DNA of 64,000 bases, taken from assembly GCF_900110275.1 (NCBI RefSeq), contig NZ_FODC01000005.1, positions 1 to 64,000 on the forward strand. Reading direction: 5' to 3'. Origin of the DNA: Duganella sp. CF517 (GTDB lineage: Bacteria; Pseudomonadota; Gammaproteobacteria; Burkholderiales; Burkholderiaceae_D). This document shows positions 40,820 to 50,095 of this stretch, piece by piece. Position 1 is the first letter of the stretch. Every line of letters starts with the position of its first letter. The notes under the pieces were generated by a model, which ran no database searches, was not told the DNA's origin, and was given only the letters and a program-made list of their open reading frames with translations. Made by a program: the position numbers and the translations under genes.

Positions 40820-42778
40820 TTAATTGCCCAGGCTCAGCAAGGTGTCGAACAGCTGGCTGGCCACCTGCATCACCTTGCCCGACGCCTGGTAGGCCTGCTG
40901 GTAGCGTAACAGATTGGCCGCTTCCTCATCCAGATTCACGCCCGACACGCTTTGCTGCGCGTTGGTGGCCTGCGCCACGGCGGCGTCGGCGGCGGCGCCG
41001 CCGATCTGCGCCTCGCGCGCCTTGTTGCCGACATAGTTGACCATCTGCGCATAGGTGGTCTGGAAGTTGGCATTGCCGTTGTCCATCGTGTTCTTGGTCT
41101 GCAGCGCCGCCAGCAAGGCGCCGTTGCGGCTGTCGCCCACGCCGCTGGTGTTGGGGCCGACCGTGAATTTGTCCAGATCGGCCGGCGTGCCGCTGATGGC
41201 CAGGTTGATGCCGCCGAAGCTGATGGCCGCGCCGTCCGTGTACGGAATGCTCGCCGTGCCGGCCGGATACACTGTGGCCGTGCCGTTGACCGTCACCGTC
41301 ACGTCCTGCCCGGCCGGGAAGCCCGACAGCGAACCGCTGGCCTTGTCGAAGGTCAAGGTCACCGGCGCGGTCAGCGCGTTGCCCGGCGTCAGGTAGTTGG
41401 CGTCGACGGTGCCGGCCGTGATCTTGGCGTTGCCGGCGTTGGTGGTCGGCGCAGTGGTCGAGATCGGCGCGGCCAGCGCGATCTTGGTGCGGTCCTCGAC
41501 CAGCACGTCGAAATCCTTGGCGGCGTTGTAGGTCGGCCGCACCAGGAAATTGTCGTTGGCGGCCGGCGTGCCGGTGATGGTGTAGGCCACGCCGTCGATC
41601 ACTTGCGGCTCGGTCTGCGGGAACGGGTTGATCTGCGTGACCTGGCCGTCGCTGAGGCGCTTGACGCTGAAACTGGTGCCGTCGAAGTCGACGCTGTAGT
41701 CGCTCGCCGTCAAGGCGCTGGCGTCCTTGACCACGGCGGTGACGTCGGCGGTGCTGCTCGCCAGGTTGTTCGCATTGGTGCCGACGTAGGCGTTGATCGG
41801 GCCGAAGAAGGCGGTGCCGAGGGCGCCGTTCTGGTCCTGGCCCAGCTCGTGCTGGGCGTTGAAGGTGACGGCGATGGCGGCCGCCACCTGGCCCAGCGAA
41901 TTTTGCGCGCGGTCCATGGCGCCGTTGCGGAACTCCAGCAGGCCGCCCAGCTGGCCGCCGGTCAGCACCCGGTCCGGCAGCGGGCTGAAGCCGCCGGTGT
42001 CGGCCAGGTAGCCGACCGTGACGCGCGAAACGTCGGTCGGCGAGGTCGACGTGCCCAGGGTGAAGGCCTTGTTGCCCACCACCAGCGGCTGGCCGGTGCC
42101 CATCTGCACCGTCAGCGAATTGTTGTCGCCGGCGATGACGGTGGTCTTGACCAGCTTGTTCAGTTCGGTCAGCAGCGCGTCGCGGTGGTCCAGCAAGTCG
42201 TTGGGCGCCTTGCCGTCGGTGCTGAGCCCGGCGATAGTATTGTTGAGTTCGGCGATCTGGCGGGCGAAGGAATTGATCTCGCCGACGTTCGAGACGATCT
42301 GGCCGTTGACGCCGGAGGCGATTTCCGACAGGCGCGCGCTCATGCCCTGGAAGCGCGCCGCCAGCGACTCGGCGCTCGACAGCATGGCCTGGCGCGACGC
42401 GGCCGAGGCCGGATTGGAGGTGGCGTCCTGGACGCCGTTGAAGAAGTCCTGCATCGCCGGCGACAAGCCGGCGGTCGGATCGGCCAGCAGGTTGTCGATC
42501 TGGCTGATCTGCTTGCTGTACACATCGAGCGAGGCCTGGTTCGACTCGGCGTTGCGCAGCTGGGTGGCGAGGAAGTTGTCGTAGTAACGGCGCACGGCCG
42601 CCACCTCGGTGCCGGTGCCGACGAACCCGAAGCCCTTGTCCTGCGTCGGCGTGTCGACCTGGATCGCCACCTGACGGCTGTAACCGGGCACGCCAGCGTT
42701 GGTGATGTTGTTGCCGGTGGTTGCCAGCCCCACCTGCGCTGCCAACAGACCGCTTTTGCCGATGCTGAGAAGACTCAT
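40820..42778 (-). CDS. flgK: Flagellar hook-filament junction protein FlgK (HAP1)
   Basis: A 652-aa protein with the rod-hook N-terminal motif L-L-A-A-Q-V-G-L-A-T-T-G-N-N-I-T-N-A and the C-terminal G-V-N-L-D-E-E-A-A-N-L-L-R-Y-Q-Q-A-Y-Q-A-S. The middle contains flagellin-like variable domains. FlgK is the first junction protein on the hook. It has its own sigma-28 promoter just upstream, so flgKL can be expressed late, apart from flgB-J. Confidence 0.97.
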   Translation of the reverse strand: MSLLSIGKSGLLAAQVGLATTGNNITNAGVPGYSRQVAIQVDTPTQDKGFGFVGTGTEVAAVRRYYDNFLATQLRNAESNQASLDVYSKQISQIDNLLADPTAGLSPAMQDFFNGVQDATSNPASAASRQAMLSSAESLAARFQGMSARLSEIASGVNGQIVSNVGEINSFARQIAELNNTIAGLSTDGKAPNDLLDHRDALLTELNKLVKTTVIAGDNNSLTVQMGTGQPLVVGNKAFTLGTSTSPTDVSRVTVGYLADTGGFSPLPDRVLTGGQLGGLLEFRNGAMDRAQNSLGQVAAAIAVTFNAQHELGQDQNGALGTAFFGPINAYVGTNANNLASSTADVTAVVKDASALTASDYSVDFDGTSFSVKRLSDGQVTQINPFPQTEPQVIDGVAYTITGTPAANDNFLVRPTYNAAKDFDVLVEDRTKIALAAPISTTAPTTNAGNAKITAGTVDANYLTPGNALTAPVTLTFDKASGSLSGFPAGQDVTVTVNGTATVYPAGTASIPYTDGAAISFGGINLAISGTPADLDKFTVGPNTSGVGDSRNGALLAALQTKNTMDNGNANFQTTYAQMVNYVGNKAREAQIGGAAADAAVAQATNAQQSVSGVNLDEEAANLLRYQQAYQASGKVMQVASQLFDTLLSLGN

Positions 42779-42803
42779 GATGTTTTACTCTTAGTTATTA
42801 TTG

Positions 42804-42830
42804 GTAACGGCGGCGCGCCGGAAAACTTGA
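42804..42830 (-). promoter_or_regulatory. Sigma-28 (FliA) promoter of flgKL
   Basis: Read on the minus strand: TCAAGTTT, an 11-bp spacer and GCCGTTAC. It lies 25 bp before the flgK ATG. Element and spacer sequences are almost the same as those of the flgM promoter. Confidence 0.88.
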
Positions 42831-42874
42831 ATCAACGTTGCATGAACCGCCACGGCGCGCCCGGCCGCCACCGG

Positions 42875-43888
42875 TCAGCCGGCCAGCGAGCGCGTGATGA
42901 TGCTGGTCAATTTGGCCGCGTATTGCGGGTCGGTGGCGTAGCCCGCCTTCTGCAAGCCCCGGGCGAAGCTGCTGGCGTCGCCGCCGCTGGCGAGCACCTT
43001 CTCGTAGCGTGGATTGTTCGACAACAATTTCGCGTAATCCTTGAAGCTGTCGGCGTAGCTGTCGTAGGCGCGGAATTTCTCGACGCGGGTCTGGGCCTTG
43101 CCGTTGACGTATTCGGTGGTGGTGGCGTCGACCGTCTTGCCCTTCCAGTCGCCGCCGGCCTTGATGCCGAACAGGTTGTGGCTGTTGGTGCCGTCGCGGC
43201 CCTTGATCTCGCGCTTGCCCCAGCCGCTCTCGAGCGCCGCCTGGCCCAGCATGAACTTGGCCGGAATGCCGGTGGCCAGGCTGGCCTCCTCGGCGTGGGC
43301 CGACAGCTTCTCCTGGAAGCTGCGCACGTGCGGCGCCTGCGAGCCGCGGTTGCCGCTGACCGTCGCCGCGGTTTTACCCACCCCTGCGCTGTTGTCGTCG
43401 ACCGCCCCCGTTTTAGGGGCGACGTTGGCGGCGCCGGCGCCGCCGGCCGCCGCGATGGCCTTTTGCAGCTTGGCGTCCATCAGGCTGGCCACGCCGCTGA
43501 AGCTGCCCGCGTTGGCGCCGCTGGCGCCGTCGCCGGCGCCGCCGATGTCGAGCGCCTTGGCGTCGGCGGTCTTGGTCAGCTGGCGGATCAGCACGTCGGA
43601 CAGGCCGATGCCCTTCTTGGCGATGTTCTGGCTGGTCTGCTGGTCGAGCATGGTGGTGAACATCTTGGTCTGCTCGCTGTTCATCATGCCGTCCTGCGGC
43701 GAGGCGTCGCGCATGCTCTTCATCATCATGTTGACGAACATGGCCTCGAACTGGGTGGAGGCGGTTTTCAGCGACTCGGCGCCGCCGGCCTTGGCCGACT
43801 GGCGCAGCGCGCCCATGTCCTTGACGTCGAGCGCGAACTTGCTGCTCAGATTACTGCCGAGGTCGTTGGATGTCTTGGGACTGGTCAT
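42875..43888 (-). CDS. flgJ: FlgJ: rod cap and peptidoglycan hydrolase
   Basis: A 337-aa bifunctional protein. The N-terminal rod-binding domain (about 30-125) includes F-E-A-M-F-V-N-M-M-M-K-S-M-R. After an Ala-rich linker, the C-terminal glucosaminidase-type domain (about 190-337) carries the catalytic Glu E220 in Q-A-A-L-E-S-G-W-G-K-R, and N-L-F-G-I-K-A. FlgJ caps the growing rod and locally opens peptidoglycan. It lies between flgI and flgK, the usual place. Confidence 0.96.
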   Translation of the reverse strand: MTSPKTSNDLGSNLSSKFALDVKDMGALRQSAKAGGAESLKTASTQFEAMFVNMMMKSMRDASPQDGMMNSEQTKMFTTMLDQQTSQNIAKKGIGLSDVLIRQLTKTADAKALDIGGAGDGASGANAGSFSGVASLMDAKLQKAIAAAGGAGAANVAPKTGAVDDNSAGVGKTAATVSGNRGSQAPHVRSFQEKLSAHAEEASLATGIPAKFMLGQAALESGWGKREIKGRDGTNSHNLFGIKAGGDWKGKTVDATTTEYVNGKAQTRVEKFRAYDSYADSFKDYAKLLSNNPRYEKVLASGGDASSFARGLQKAGYATDPQYAAKLTSIITRSLAG

Positions 43889-43900
43889 GGCGAACTCCGC

Positions 43901-45058
43901 TTAAATAATTTCCAGCTCGGCGCGCAGCGAGCCGGCGGCTTTCATGGCCTGCAGGATCGACAGCAGGTCCTGCGGCGTGGCGCCGATGGCGTTGAGCGCC
44001 TTGACCACTTCGGCCAGCGAGGCGCCGCCCTTGACCATCATCACCTTGCCGCTATCCTTCTTGATATCGACGCTCTGGTTGGGCGTGACGACGGTGCGGC
44101 CGCCGGCCAGCGCGTTGGGCTGGCTCACCTGCGGATCGGCTGTCACCGAGACTGACATATTCCCGTGGGAAATGGCGCACGTTTCAAGCGTCACGGCGCG
44201 GTTCATCACCACCGAGCCGGTGCGCGCGTTCATGATGACTTTGGCGGGCTGCTCGGCCGGATTGACTTGCATGTCCTGCAAGGTGCCGATGAACGTCACG
44301 CGCTGGTCGCTGCCGCTGGGCGACTGCACGCGGATCACGCGGCTGTCGAGCGCGTAGGCGATGCCCGGGCCGTATTTGTCGTTGATGGCCTCGACCACGC
44401 GGCTGGCGGTGGCGAAGTCGGCGGTGTTCAGTTCCAGCTTGATCTGGTTGCCCTCGCCCAGGTTGGAGGCGACGGCGCGCTCGACCGTTGCACCCGCGGA
44501 AATCTTGCCCACGCTCAGGTGGTTGACGGTCAGCGAACTGCCGCCGGCGCCACCGGCGGCGACGCCGACGCCGCCCACCAGCACGTTACCCTGGGCCATG
44601 CCGTAGACCTGGCCGTCGGCGCCCTTCAAGGGCGTCATCAACAAGGTGCCGCCGCGCAGGCTCTTGGCGTTGCCCATCGACGAGACGGTGATGTCCAGGG
44701 TCTGGCCCGGCTGCGCGAACGGCGGCAAGGAGGCGGTGACCATGACGGCGGCGACGTTCTTCAGTTGCAGCTGGGTGCCCTGCGGCAGGTTCACGCCCAG
44801 TTGCTGCAGCATCGACACCACGCTTTGCACGGTGAACGGGGTTTGCGTGGTCTGGTCGCCGCTGCCGTCAAGGCCGACGACGATGCCGTAGCCGATCAGC
44901 TGATTCTGGCGCACGCCGGCGATGCTGGCCAGGTCGCGCAGGCGCTCGGCGTGGGCGCTTTGCACCATCGACGCCAGCAGCACGAACGCCAGCGCGATCG
45001 CCACCAGCTTGCAGATTTTGACGACGCGGCGCGGGGCGTGGGTCAGGTTGTTCATCAT
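43901..45058 (-). CDS. flgI: Flagellar P-ring protein FlgI
   Basis: A 385-aa protein with a Sec signal peptide cleaved around A37 (S-A-H-A-E-R-L). FlgI signatures are R-L-R-D-L-A-S-I-A-G-V-R-Q-N-Q-L-I-G-Y-G-I-V-V and L-D-G-S-G-D-Q-T. The C-terminus has A-L-N-A-I-G-A-T-P-Q-D-L. FlgI forms the periplasmic P ring around the rod. The gene is 4 bp after flgH. Confidence 0.97.
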   Translation of the reverse strand: MMNNLTHAPRRVVKICKLVAIALAFVLLASMVQSAHAERLRDLASIAGVRQNQLIGYGIVVGLDGSGDQTTQTPFTVQSVVSMLQQLGVNLPQGTQLQLKNVAAVMVTASLPPFAQPGQTLDITVSSMGNAKSLRGGTLLMTPLKGADGQVYGMAQGNVLVGGVGVAAGGAGGSSLTVNHLSVGKISAGATVERAVASNLGEGNQIKLELNTADFATASRVVEAINDKYGPGIAYALDSRVIRVQSPSGSDQRVTFIGTLQDMQVNPAEQPAKVIMNARTGSVVMNRAVTLETCAISHGNMSVSVTADPQVSQPNALAGGRTVVTPNQSVDIKKDSGKVMMVKGGASLAEVVKALNAIGATPQDLLSILQAMKAAGSLRAELEII

Positions 45059-45062
45059 GGCC

Positions 45063-45725
45063 TCAGAACGGCAGCAGGCTTTGGAAGAAGCGCGAGGCCA
45101 TCGAGGCCATTTCCGCGCGGTCGACCTGGCTGCTGGTGCGGTATTCGACCTTGGCGTCGGCCACGGCGGTCGAGGCCACGGTGTTGCCGGTGGCGATGTT
45201 GTCGGGATTGATCATGCCGGAGAAGCGGATGAATTCGACGCCCTTGTTCATCGCCACCTGCTTCTCGCCGGCCACGATCAGGTTGCCGTTCGACAGCACC
45301 TCGACCACCGTCACGCCCATGGTGCCGGTGAAGGCGTTGCTGGCGGTCTGGTTGTCGCCGTCGCTGTACTTGCTTTCGTTGGTCACGGCCAGCGGGTTGC
45401 CGAACGTCGATTGCAGCGGCTTGGGCAGCGCCACGCTGACATTGCCGGACTTGTTGCCCGAGCTGGTGCCGGCCTTGTTGGCGGTGGTGCGTTCGGTAAT
45501 GACCAGGGTCAGCACGTCGCCCACCTGGCGCGCGCGGCGGTCCTCGAAGATCGGGCGGAAAGCCGCGCCCTGGTAGATGGCGCCGTTGTTGGGCTTGGCG
45601 GCCAGTTGCTCGGCGTTGAGCGGGCGCGCCGACATCGGCGTGTTGACGATCGAGGTCGGCGTGCTCATGCAACCGCCCAGGGCGGCCGCGGCGATGATCG
45701 AGAGTGCGGAAAATGCGTGTTTCAT
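45063..45725 (-). CDS. flgH: Flagellar L-ring lipoprotein FlgH
   Basis: A 220-aa protein with a lipoprotein signal and lipobox L-G-G-C (Cys19). FlgH signatures: I-F-E-D-R-R-A-R-Q-V-G-D-V-L-T, N-L-I-V-A-G-E-K-Q-V and F-I-R-F-S-G-M-I-N-P. FlgH forms the outer-membrane L ring. It is located between flgG and flgI. Confidence 0.97.
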   Translation of the reverse strand: MKHAFSALSIIAAAALGGCMSTPTSIVNTPMSARPLNAEQLAAKPNNGAIYQGAAFRPIFEDRRARQVGDVLTLVITERTTANKAGTSSGNKSGNVSVALPKPLQSTFGNPLAVTNESKYSDGDNQTASNAFTGTMGVTVVEVLSNGNLIVAGEKQVAMNKGVEFIRFSGMINPDNIATGNTVASTAVADAKVEYRTSSQVDRAEMASMASRFFQSLLPF

Positions 45726-45735
45726 GGTCTGCCCC

Positions 45736-46518
45736 TTACAGCTGCGCCAGCTTGGCCAGCATCTGGTCGGACGTGGTGATGGCCTTGGAATTGATTTCGT
45801 AGGCGCGCTGGTTCTGGATCATGTTGACCATCTCCTCGACCACGTTGACGTTGGACGTTTCGACAAAGCCCTGCAGGATCACGCCGGTGCCGTTGGTGCC
45901 CGGGGTGTTGGTCTGCGGATTGCCCGACGCGCCGGTCTCGACGTACAGGTTCTCGCCCTTCGACTCGAGCCCGGTCGGGTTGATGAAGGTCGACAACTGG
46001 ATGCTGCCGATCTGCTGCGGCGCGACCTGGCCGGGCAACGTCACCGAAACGGTGCCGTCGCGGCCGACGGTGATGCTTTGCGCGGTGATCGGGATGGTGA
46101 TGGCCGGCTGCAGCACGAAGCCGCTGGAGGTGACCATCTGGCCGTTGTTGTCGCGCTGGAAGGAGCCGTCGCGGGTGTAGGCGGTGGTGCCGTCGGGCAG
46201 CAGCACGTTGAAGAAGCCGTTGCCGTTGACCATCAGGTCCTTGTCGTTGCCGGTCGACTGCGGATTGCCCTGGGTGTGGACGCGTTCGATCGCGACGGGA
46301 CGCACACCGGTACCGAGCTGCATGCCCGATGGCAGGTTGGTCTGTTGCGACGATTGGCCGCCGGGCTGGCGGATGTTCTGGTACAGCAGGTCTTCGAAGA
46401 CGGCGCGCGACTTTTTAAACCCGTTGGTGCTGACGTTGGCCAGATTGTTGGACGTGACGTCGAGCGCGGTCTGCTGCGCTTCCATGCCCGTCTTGGCGAT
46501 CCAAAGTGAACGTATCAT
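45736..46518 (-). CDS. flgG: Flagellar distal rod protein FlgG
   Basis: A 260-aa protein, the canonical length. The N-terminus is M-I-R-S-L-W-I-A-K-T-G-M-E-A-Q-Q-T and L-D-V-T-S-N-N-L-A-N-V-S-T. The C-terminus is N-V-V-E-E-M-V-N-M-I-Q-N-Q-R-A-Y-E-I-N-S-K. FlgG forms the distal rod through the P and L rings. Confidence 0.97.
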   Translation of the reverse strand: MIRSLWIAKTGMEAQQTALDVTSNNLANVSTNGFKKSRAVFEDLLYQNIRQPGGQSSQQTNLPSGMQLGTGVRPVAIERVHTQGNPQSTGNDKDLMVNGNGFFNVLLPDGTTAYTRDGSFQRDNNGQMVTSSGFVLQPAITIPITAQSITVGRDGTVSVTLPGQVAPQQIGSIQLSTFINPTGLESKGENLYVETGASGNPQTNTPGTNGTGVILQGFVETSNVNVVEEMVNMIQNQRAYEINSKAITTSDQMLAKLAQL

Positions 46519-46599
46519 TTTCCTTCTCCCGTAGCATGGATGGGAGCGGCCAGAAGCGACAGCTACTCATCCCACACCACCATTATGCGGGAGAGGTCA

Positions 46600-47340
46600 T
46601 CAACCCAAAGCGAGGATCTGGGTGGCTTTTGCGGCGTTATTCTCGGCGTTCTTCAACAGGCTCATTTGCATCTCGAACTGCCTTGCCAAGCTGATCATAT
46701 TGACCATGGAATCGACCGGATTGACGTTGCTGCCCTCGACCGCGCCGTCGACCACGCGCACCAGCGGATCGTTCTGCGCCGGCGTGCCGTCCTTCTGGCG
46801 GAACAGGCCGTCGTTGCCGCGCACCAGGCCCTTGGGGTCCGGATTGACCAGCTTGATGCGGCCCAGCGTGTTGGACGGGCCGGGCTGATAGTCGGTCGAG
46901 ACGGTGCTGACGGTGCCGTCGCCGGCGATCATCACCGTCACGTCCGGCGGAATGGCGATCGGGCCGCCGTCGCCGATCAGGGTCTGGCCGCCGGCCGTTT
47001 GCAGCAGGCCGTTTTCGCTAACCTTCAGGCTGCCGTTGCGGGTGTAGGCCTCGGAACCGTCCGGCGACTGCACGGCGATCCAGCCCTGGTCGCGGATGGC
47101 GATGTCGAGCGGCCGGCCGGTGGTCTGGATCGGCCCGGCGCGCATGTCGGCGCCGACCGTCGAATCGACCACGAAGGCGCGCGTTTGCAAGCCCTCCGAC
47201 ACCACCGGCACGGCGCGGAAGCTGTCGAGCTGCGCGCGAAAGCCGGTGGTGTTGACGTTGGCCAGGTTGTTGGACGTGGTCGCTTGCTGCTCCAGCACGT
47301 GCCGCGCCCCGGTCATCGCGGTGTAGATCAGACGGTCCAT
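46600..47340 (-). CDS. flgF: Flagellar proximal rod protein FlgF
   Basis: A 246-aa rod protein with N-terminal M-D-R-L-I-Y-T-A-M-T-G-A-R and the N-N-L-A-N-V-N-T motif. The C-terminus has P-V-D-S-M-V-N-M-I-S-L-A-R-Q-F-E-M-Q. It lies between flgE and flgG. The 81-bp gap to flgG shows no clear terminator. Confidence 0.96.
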   Translation of the reverse strand: MDRLIYTAMTGARHVLEQQATTSNNLANVNTTGFRAQLDSFRAVPVVSEGLQTRAFVVDSTVGADMRAGPIQTTGRPLDIAIRDQGWIAVQSPDGSEAYTRNGSLKVSENGLLQTAGGQTLIGDGGPIAIPPDVTVMIAGDGTVSTVSTDYQPGPSNTLGRIKLVNPDPKGLVRGNDGLFRQKDGTPAQNDPLVRVVDGAVEGSNVNPVDSMVNMISLARQFEMQMSLLKNAENNAAKATQILALG

Positions 47341-47367
47341 GGTTTACTCCTTCATTAACGCAGCTTA

Positions 47368-48924
47368 TTACCTCAGATTCACCAGGGTCTGCATGATGCC
47401 GTCCTGGGTCTTGATCGTTTGCGCGTTGGCCTGGTAGACGCGCTGCGCGGTGATCATATTGACCAGTTCGGCCGTCAGGTCGACGTTCGACGTTTCCACC
47501 GAGCTGGCGCGCAACGATCCCATCGAACCGGCGTTCGGTACGCCCACTTGCGGAGGACCCGAGTTCGAGCTTTCCGCCCAGGCGTTATTGCCCAGCGGGG
47601 TCAGGCCGTCGACGCTGGCGAAGTTGGCCATGGCAATCTGGCCCATGGCGCGCGACTTGCCGTTGCTGTACTGGCCCAGGATCACGCCGTTCTCGTCGAT
47701 CGCGTAACGCTGCCACGAACCGGCCGAGTAACCGTCCTGGGTCGAGCCCAGGTCGTTGGTCACGCTGCCGTACTGGGTGGTCTTGTCGAACGTGGTCAGC
47801 ACCGTCATCGGCTGTTCCGCGCCGGTGTCCGGGAAGATCGGCAAGGTGATCGAGAACGGCAGGGTTTGCGCCGGCACCAGGGCAGCCATGGCGCCCGGGC
47901 TGAGCGCGCCATTGCGGTCGAACACCAGGGTGCCGACTTTGACGGCTGGCACGGTGACGGCGGCGGCCAGCTTGGCGGCGATGTCGTCCGGCGTCATGTC
48001 GACAATCGCGCCGCTGCTGGTCGGGTCGAGCGCGGCGAGCGCGGCGTCCAGGGAGGCCAGCTGTTCGGGCGTGGCCGCGGCCGGCGGCGTGGTGGCCGCG
48101 GTGGTCATCGCCGCGTGGGCGGCTGTCGCGTAGGCGAAGGCGGTCTGGTTGATGATGTCCTGGTCGGGCGGCGCGGCGCGCACAGCGTCATTGTAGGCGG
48201 TACGGGCCGCGACCACGCCGGGTTCGAGGTTGATCGACGCGACCACGCCGGCGGACACGATTTCCTTGTTGTCGGCCGATGCATACACGTCCCAGGTATT
48301 GGCGTCGGTCTTGACGTAGTACGTGGTCATGATGTGCGAGGTGCCCAGGCTGTCGTAGACGTTGAGCACGGTCTGCTTGTTGTACGAGTTCGGGTCGTTC
48401 GCATTGAACGGGTTCACTTTCGGCACTTTCTCGGCCGAACTGAGGTTCATCTGGAAGTTGGCCTTGGTGGTCTGCACCGGCGTCAGGTCGGACTTGTCCA
48501 GGGTCAGCGGCACCGGCGCGCCGAGCTGGATCACGCCGGCCGTGTTCGACAGGTAACCGGTCAGCTGCGCGCCCTGGGCGTTGACCAGCGTGTGGGTGTT
48601 ATCTTCGTGGAACTGGCCGTTGCGCGAGTACTGCACCGCGCCATTGACCACCATGCGGAAGAAGCCGCCGCCGTTGATCGACACGTCCAGCGGGTTGTTG
48701 CTGGTTTCGATATTACCCTGGGTGAACTGCTGGGCGATCTTGGAGGTCGTCACACCGATGCCCGGGTTGTTGCCGGAGACGCCGTTGAGCGAGTTGGCGT
48801 ACAGGTCCGCAAACTGGGCTTGCGAACCCTTGAACCCGACCGTGCTGGCATTGGCGATGTTGTTGCCGATGACGTCCAGCGATTTGGATGCGGCGTTCAG
48901 GCCGCTCAGTCCTTGTTGGAACAT
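47368..48924 (-). CDS. flgE: Flagellar hook protein FlgE with extra domain
   Basis: A 518-aa hook subunit, about 100 residues longer than common FlgE. Conserved ends are M-F-Q-Q-G-L-S-G-L-N-A-A-S-K-S-L-D-V-I-G-style N-terminus (N-N-I-A-N-A-S-T-V-G-F-K) and C-terminal V-D-L-T-A-E-L-V-N-M-I-T-A-Q-R-V-Y-Q-A-N. Residues about 226-328 form an Ala/Thr/Pro-rich stretch (T-T-A-A-T-T-P-P-A-A-A-T-P-E-Q) that looks like an insertion in the exposed middle domain. FlgE polymerises under FlgD to make the hook. Confidence 0.96.
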   Translation of the reverse strand: MFQQGLSGLNAASKSLDVIGNNIANASTVGFKGSQAQFADLYANSLNGVSGNNPGIGVTTSKIAQQFTQGNIETSNNPLDVSINGGGFFRMVVNGAVQYSRNGQFHEDNTHTLVNAQGAQLTGYLSNTAGVIQLGAPVPLTLDKSDLTPVQTTKANFQMNLSSAEKVPKVNPFNANDPNSYNKQTVLNVYDSLGTSHIMTTYYVKTDANTWDVYASADNKEIVSAGVVASINLEPGVVAARTAYNDAVRAAPPDQDIINQTAFAYATAAHAAMTTAATTPPAAATPEQLASLDAALAALDPTSSGAIVDMTPDDIAAKLAAAVTVPAVKVGTLVFDRNGALSPGAMAALVPAQTLPFSITLPIFPDTGAEQPMTVLTTFDKTTQYGSVTNDLGSTQDGYSAGSWQRYAIDENGVILGQYSNGKSRAMGQIAMANFASVDGLTPLGNNAWAESSNSGPPQVGVPNAGSMGSLRASSVETSNVDLTAELVNMITAQRVYQANAQTIKTQDGIMQTLVNLR

Positions 48925-48947
48925 GGTATTCCCCTATGGTGTGAGAC

Positions 48948-49661
48948 TTACAAAACTTCCTTGATTTCGGCCATCGTGAAATGGCCGAGCGAGGTATTCA
49001 GTTTGACGCCGGCCGCGCCGGTCGACACGCTGGCGACGGCCGCCAACTGCAACTGCGTGGCGTCGGTGAGCGTCTTGCCGGTGCTGGCGGCCTTGACGCT
49101 GAAGGTGTAGCTGCCCGCCGGCGCCGCGGCCTTGTCGTCCATGGTGCCGTCCCAGGTGATCGGGTAGGTGCCGACGTCGACGTTTTTCATCGACATCGTG
49201 CGCACCACCTTGCCGGTCTTGTCCATGATGCTGATGTCGACCGTCTCGGCCGGCGAAGCCAGGTCGACGCCGAACACGCTGCTGCTGGTCTTGACGCCGG
49301 CCGCGTCGGTGCTGGTGCTCAGTTCGATACCCTTGCCCGCCACCAGCACGCCCTTGCCGATCAGGCTGACCGCGTTCATCGATTGCGCGCTGGCCTGGTC
49401 GGTGCGCAGCGATTCGAGCGTGGCGTTGACCTTGTTGATGCCGGTCACCGTCGACAGCTGCGCCAGCTGGCTGGTCATGGCGGCGTTGTCCATCGGATTG
49501 AGCGGATCCTGGTTCTTCAGCTGCGTGATCAGCAGCTTCATGAACTTGTCCTGGTCGGCGCCGATGTCGTTGCTGGTCGACGCCGTGTTGCTGGTGGCGC
49601 TGTTGGTGGTGTTGTACGTCGACGCCTTGGGCGTGTCGATGATGCCGCTGGTGGTGGCCAT
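48948..49661 (-). CDS. flgD: Flagellar hook assembly/cap protein FlgD
   Basis: A 237-aa protein. The N-terminal FlgD motif is D-Q-D-K-F-M-K-L-L-I-T-Q-L-K-N-Q-D-P-L-N-P-M-D-N-style, followed by M-T-S-Q-L-A-Q-L-S-T-V. A FlgD Ig-like domain with I-T-W-D-G-T-M-D-D-K follows. FlgD caps the growing hook and is later replaced by FlgK. It is located between flgC and flgE. Confidence 0.96.
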   Translation of the reverse strand: MATTSGIIDTPKASTYNTTNSATSNTASTSNDIGADQDKFMKLLITQLKNQDPLNPMDNAAMTSQLAQLSTVTGINKVNATLESLRTDQASAQSMNAVSLIGKGVLVAGKGIELSTSTDAAGVKTSSSVFGVDLASPAETVDISIMDKTGKVVRTMSMKNVDVGTYPITWDGTMDDKAAAPAGSYTFSVKAASTGKTLTDATQLQLAAVASVSTGAAGVKLNTSLGHFTMAEIKEVL

Positions 49662-49685
49662 GGTGGGGCTCTCTTAGGATACGTG

Positions 49686-50093
49686 TTAGTTCTGGCCGAT
49701 GGTCAGCGTTTTCGCCAGCAGCGACTTGGCCGCGTTCATCGTCTCGACGTTGGTCTGGTACGAGCGCGACGCCGACAGCATGTTGACCATCTCGTCGACC
49801 ACGTTGACGTTGGGCATGGTGACGTAGCCCTTGTCGTCGGCCATCGGATGCTTGGGGTCGTACATCTGCTTCATCGGCGACTGGTCCTCGACCACCTTGC
49901 GCACGCGCACGCCGGTCGAATCGCCATTGGCCGTCGGCGTGGCCTCGAACACCACCTGGCGGGCGCGGTAGGCCTCGCCGCTGGCGCTGGTGGCGCTGTC
50001 GGCGTTGGCCAGGTTGGAGGCGACCACGTTGAGGCGCTGCGCCTGGGCGCTCATGGCCGAACCGGAGACATCGAAGATTTTAAATAATGACAT
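49686..50093 (-). CDS. flgC: Flagellar proximal rod protein FlgC
   Basis: A 135-aa protein with F-D-V-S-G-S-A-M-S-A-Q-A-Q-R-L-N and S-N-L-A-N-A-D-S-A at the N-terminus. The C-terminus has V-N-V-V-D-E-M-V-N-M-L-S-A-S-R-S-Y-Q-T-N. Part of the proximal rod, 2 bp downstream of flgB. Confidence 0.97.
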   Translation of the reverse strand: MSLFKIFDVSGSAMSAQAQRLNVVASNLANADSATSASGEAYRARQVVFEATPTANGDSTGVRVRKVVEDQSPMKQMYDPKHPMADDKGYVTMPNVNVVDEMVNMLSASRSYQTNVETMNAAKSLLAKTLTIGQN

Positions 50094-50095
50094 GA

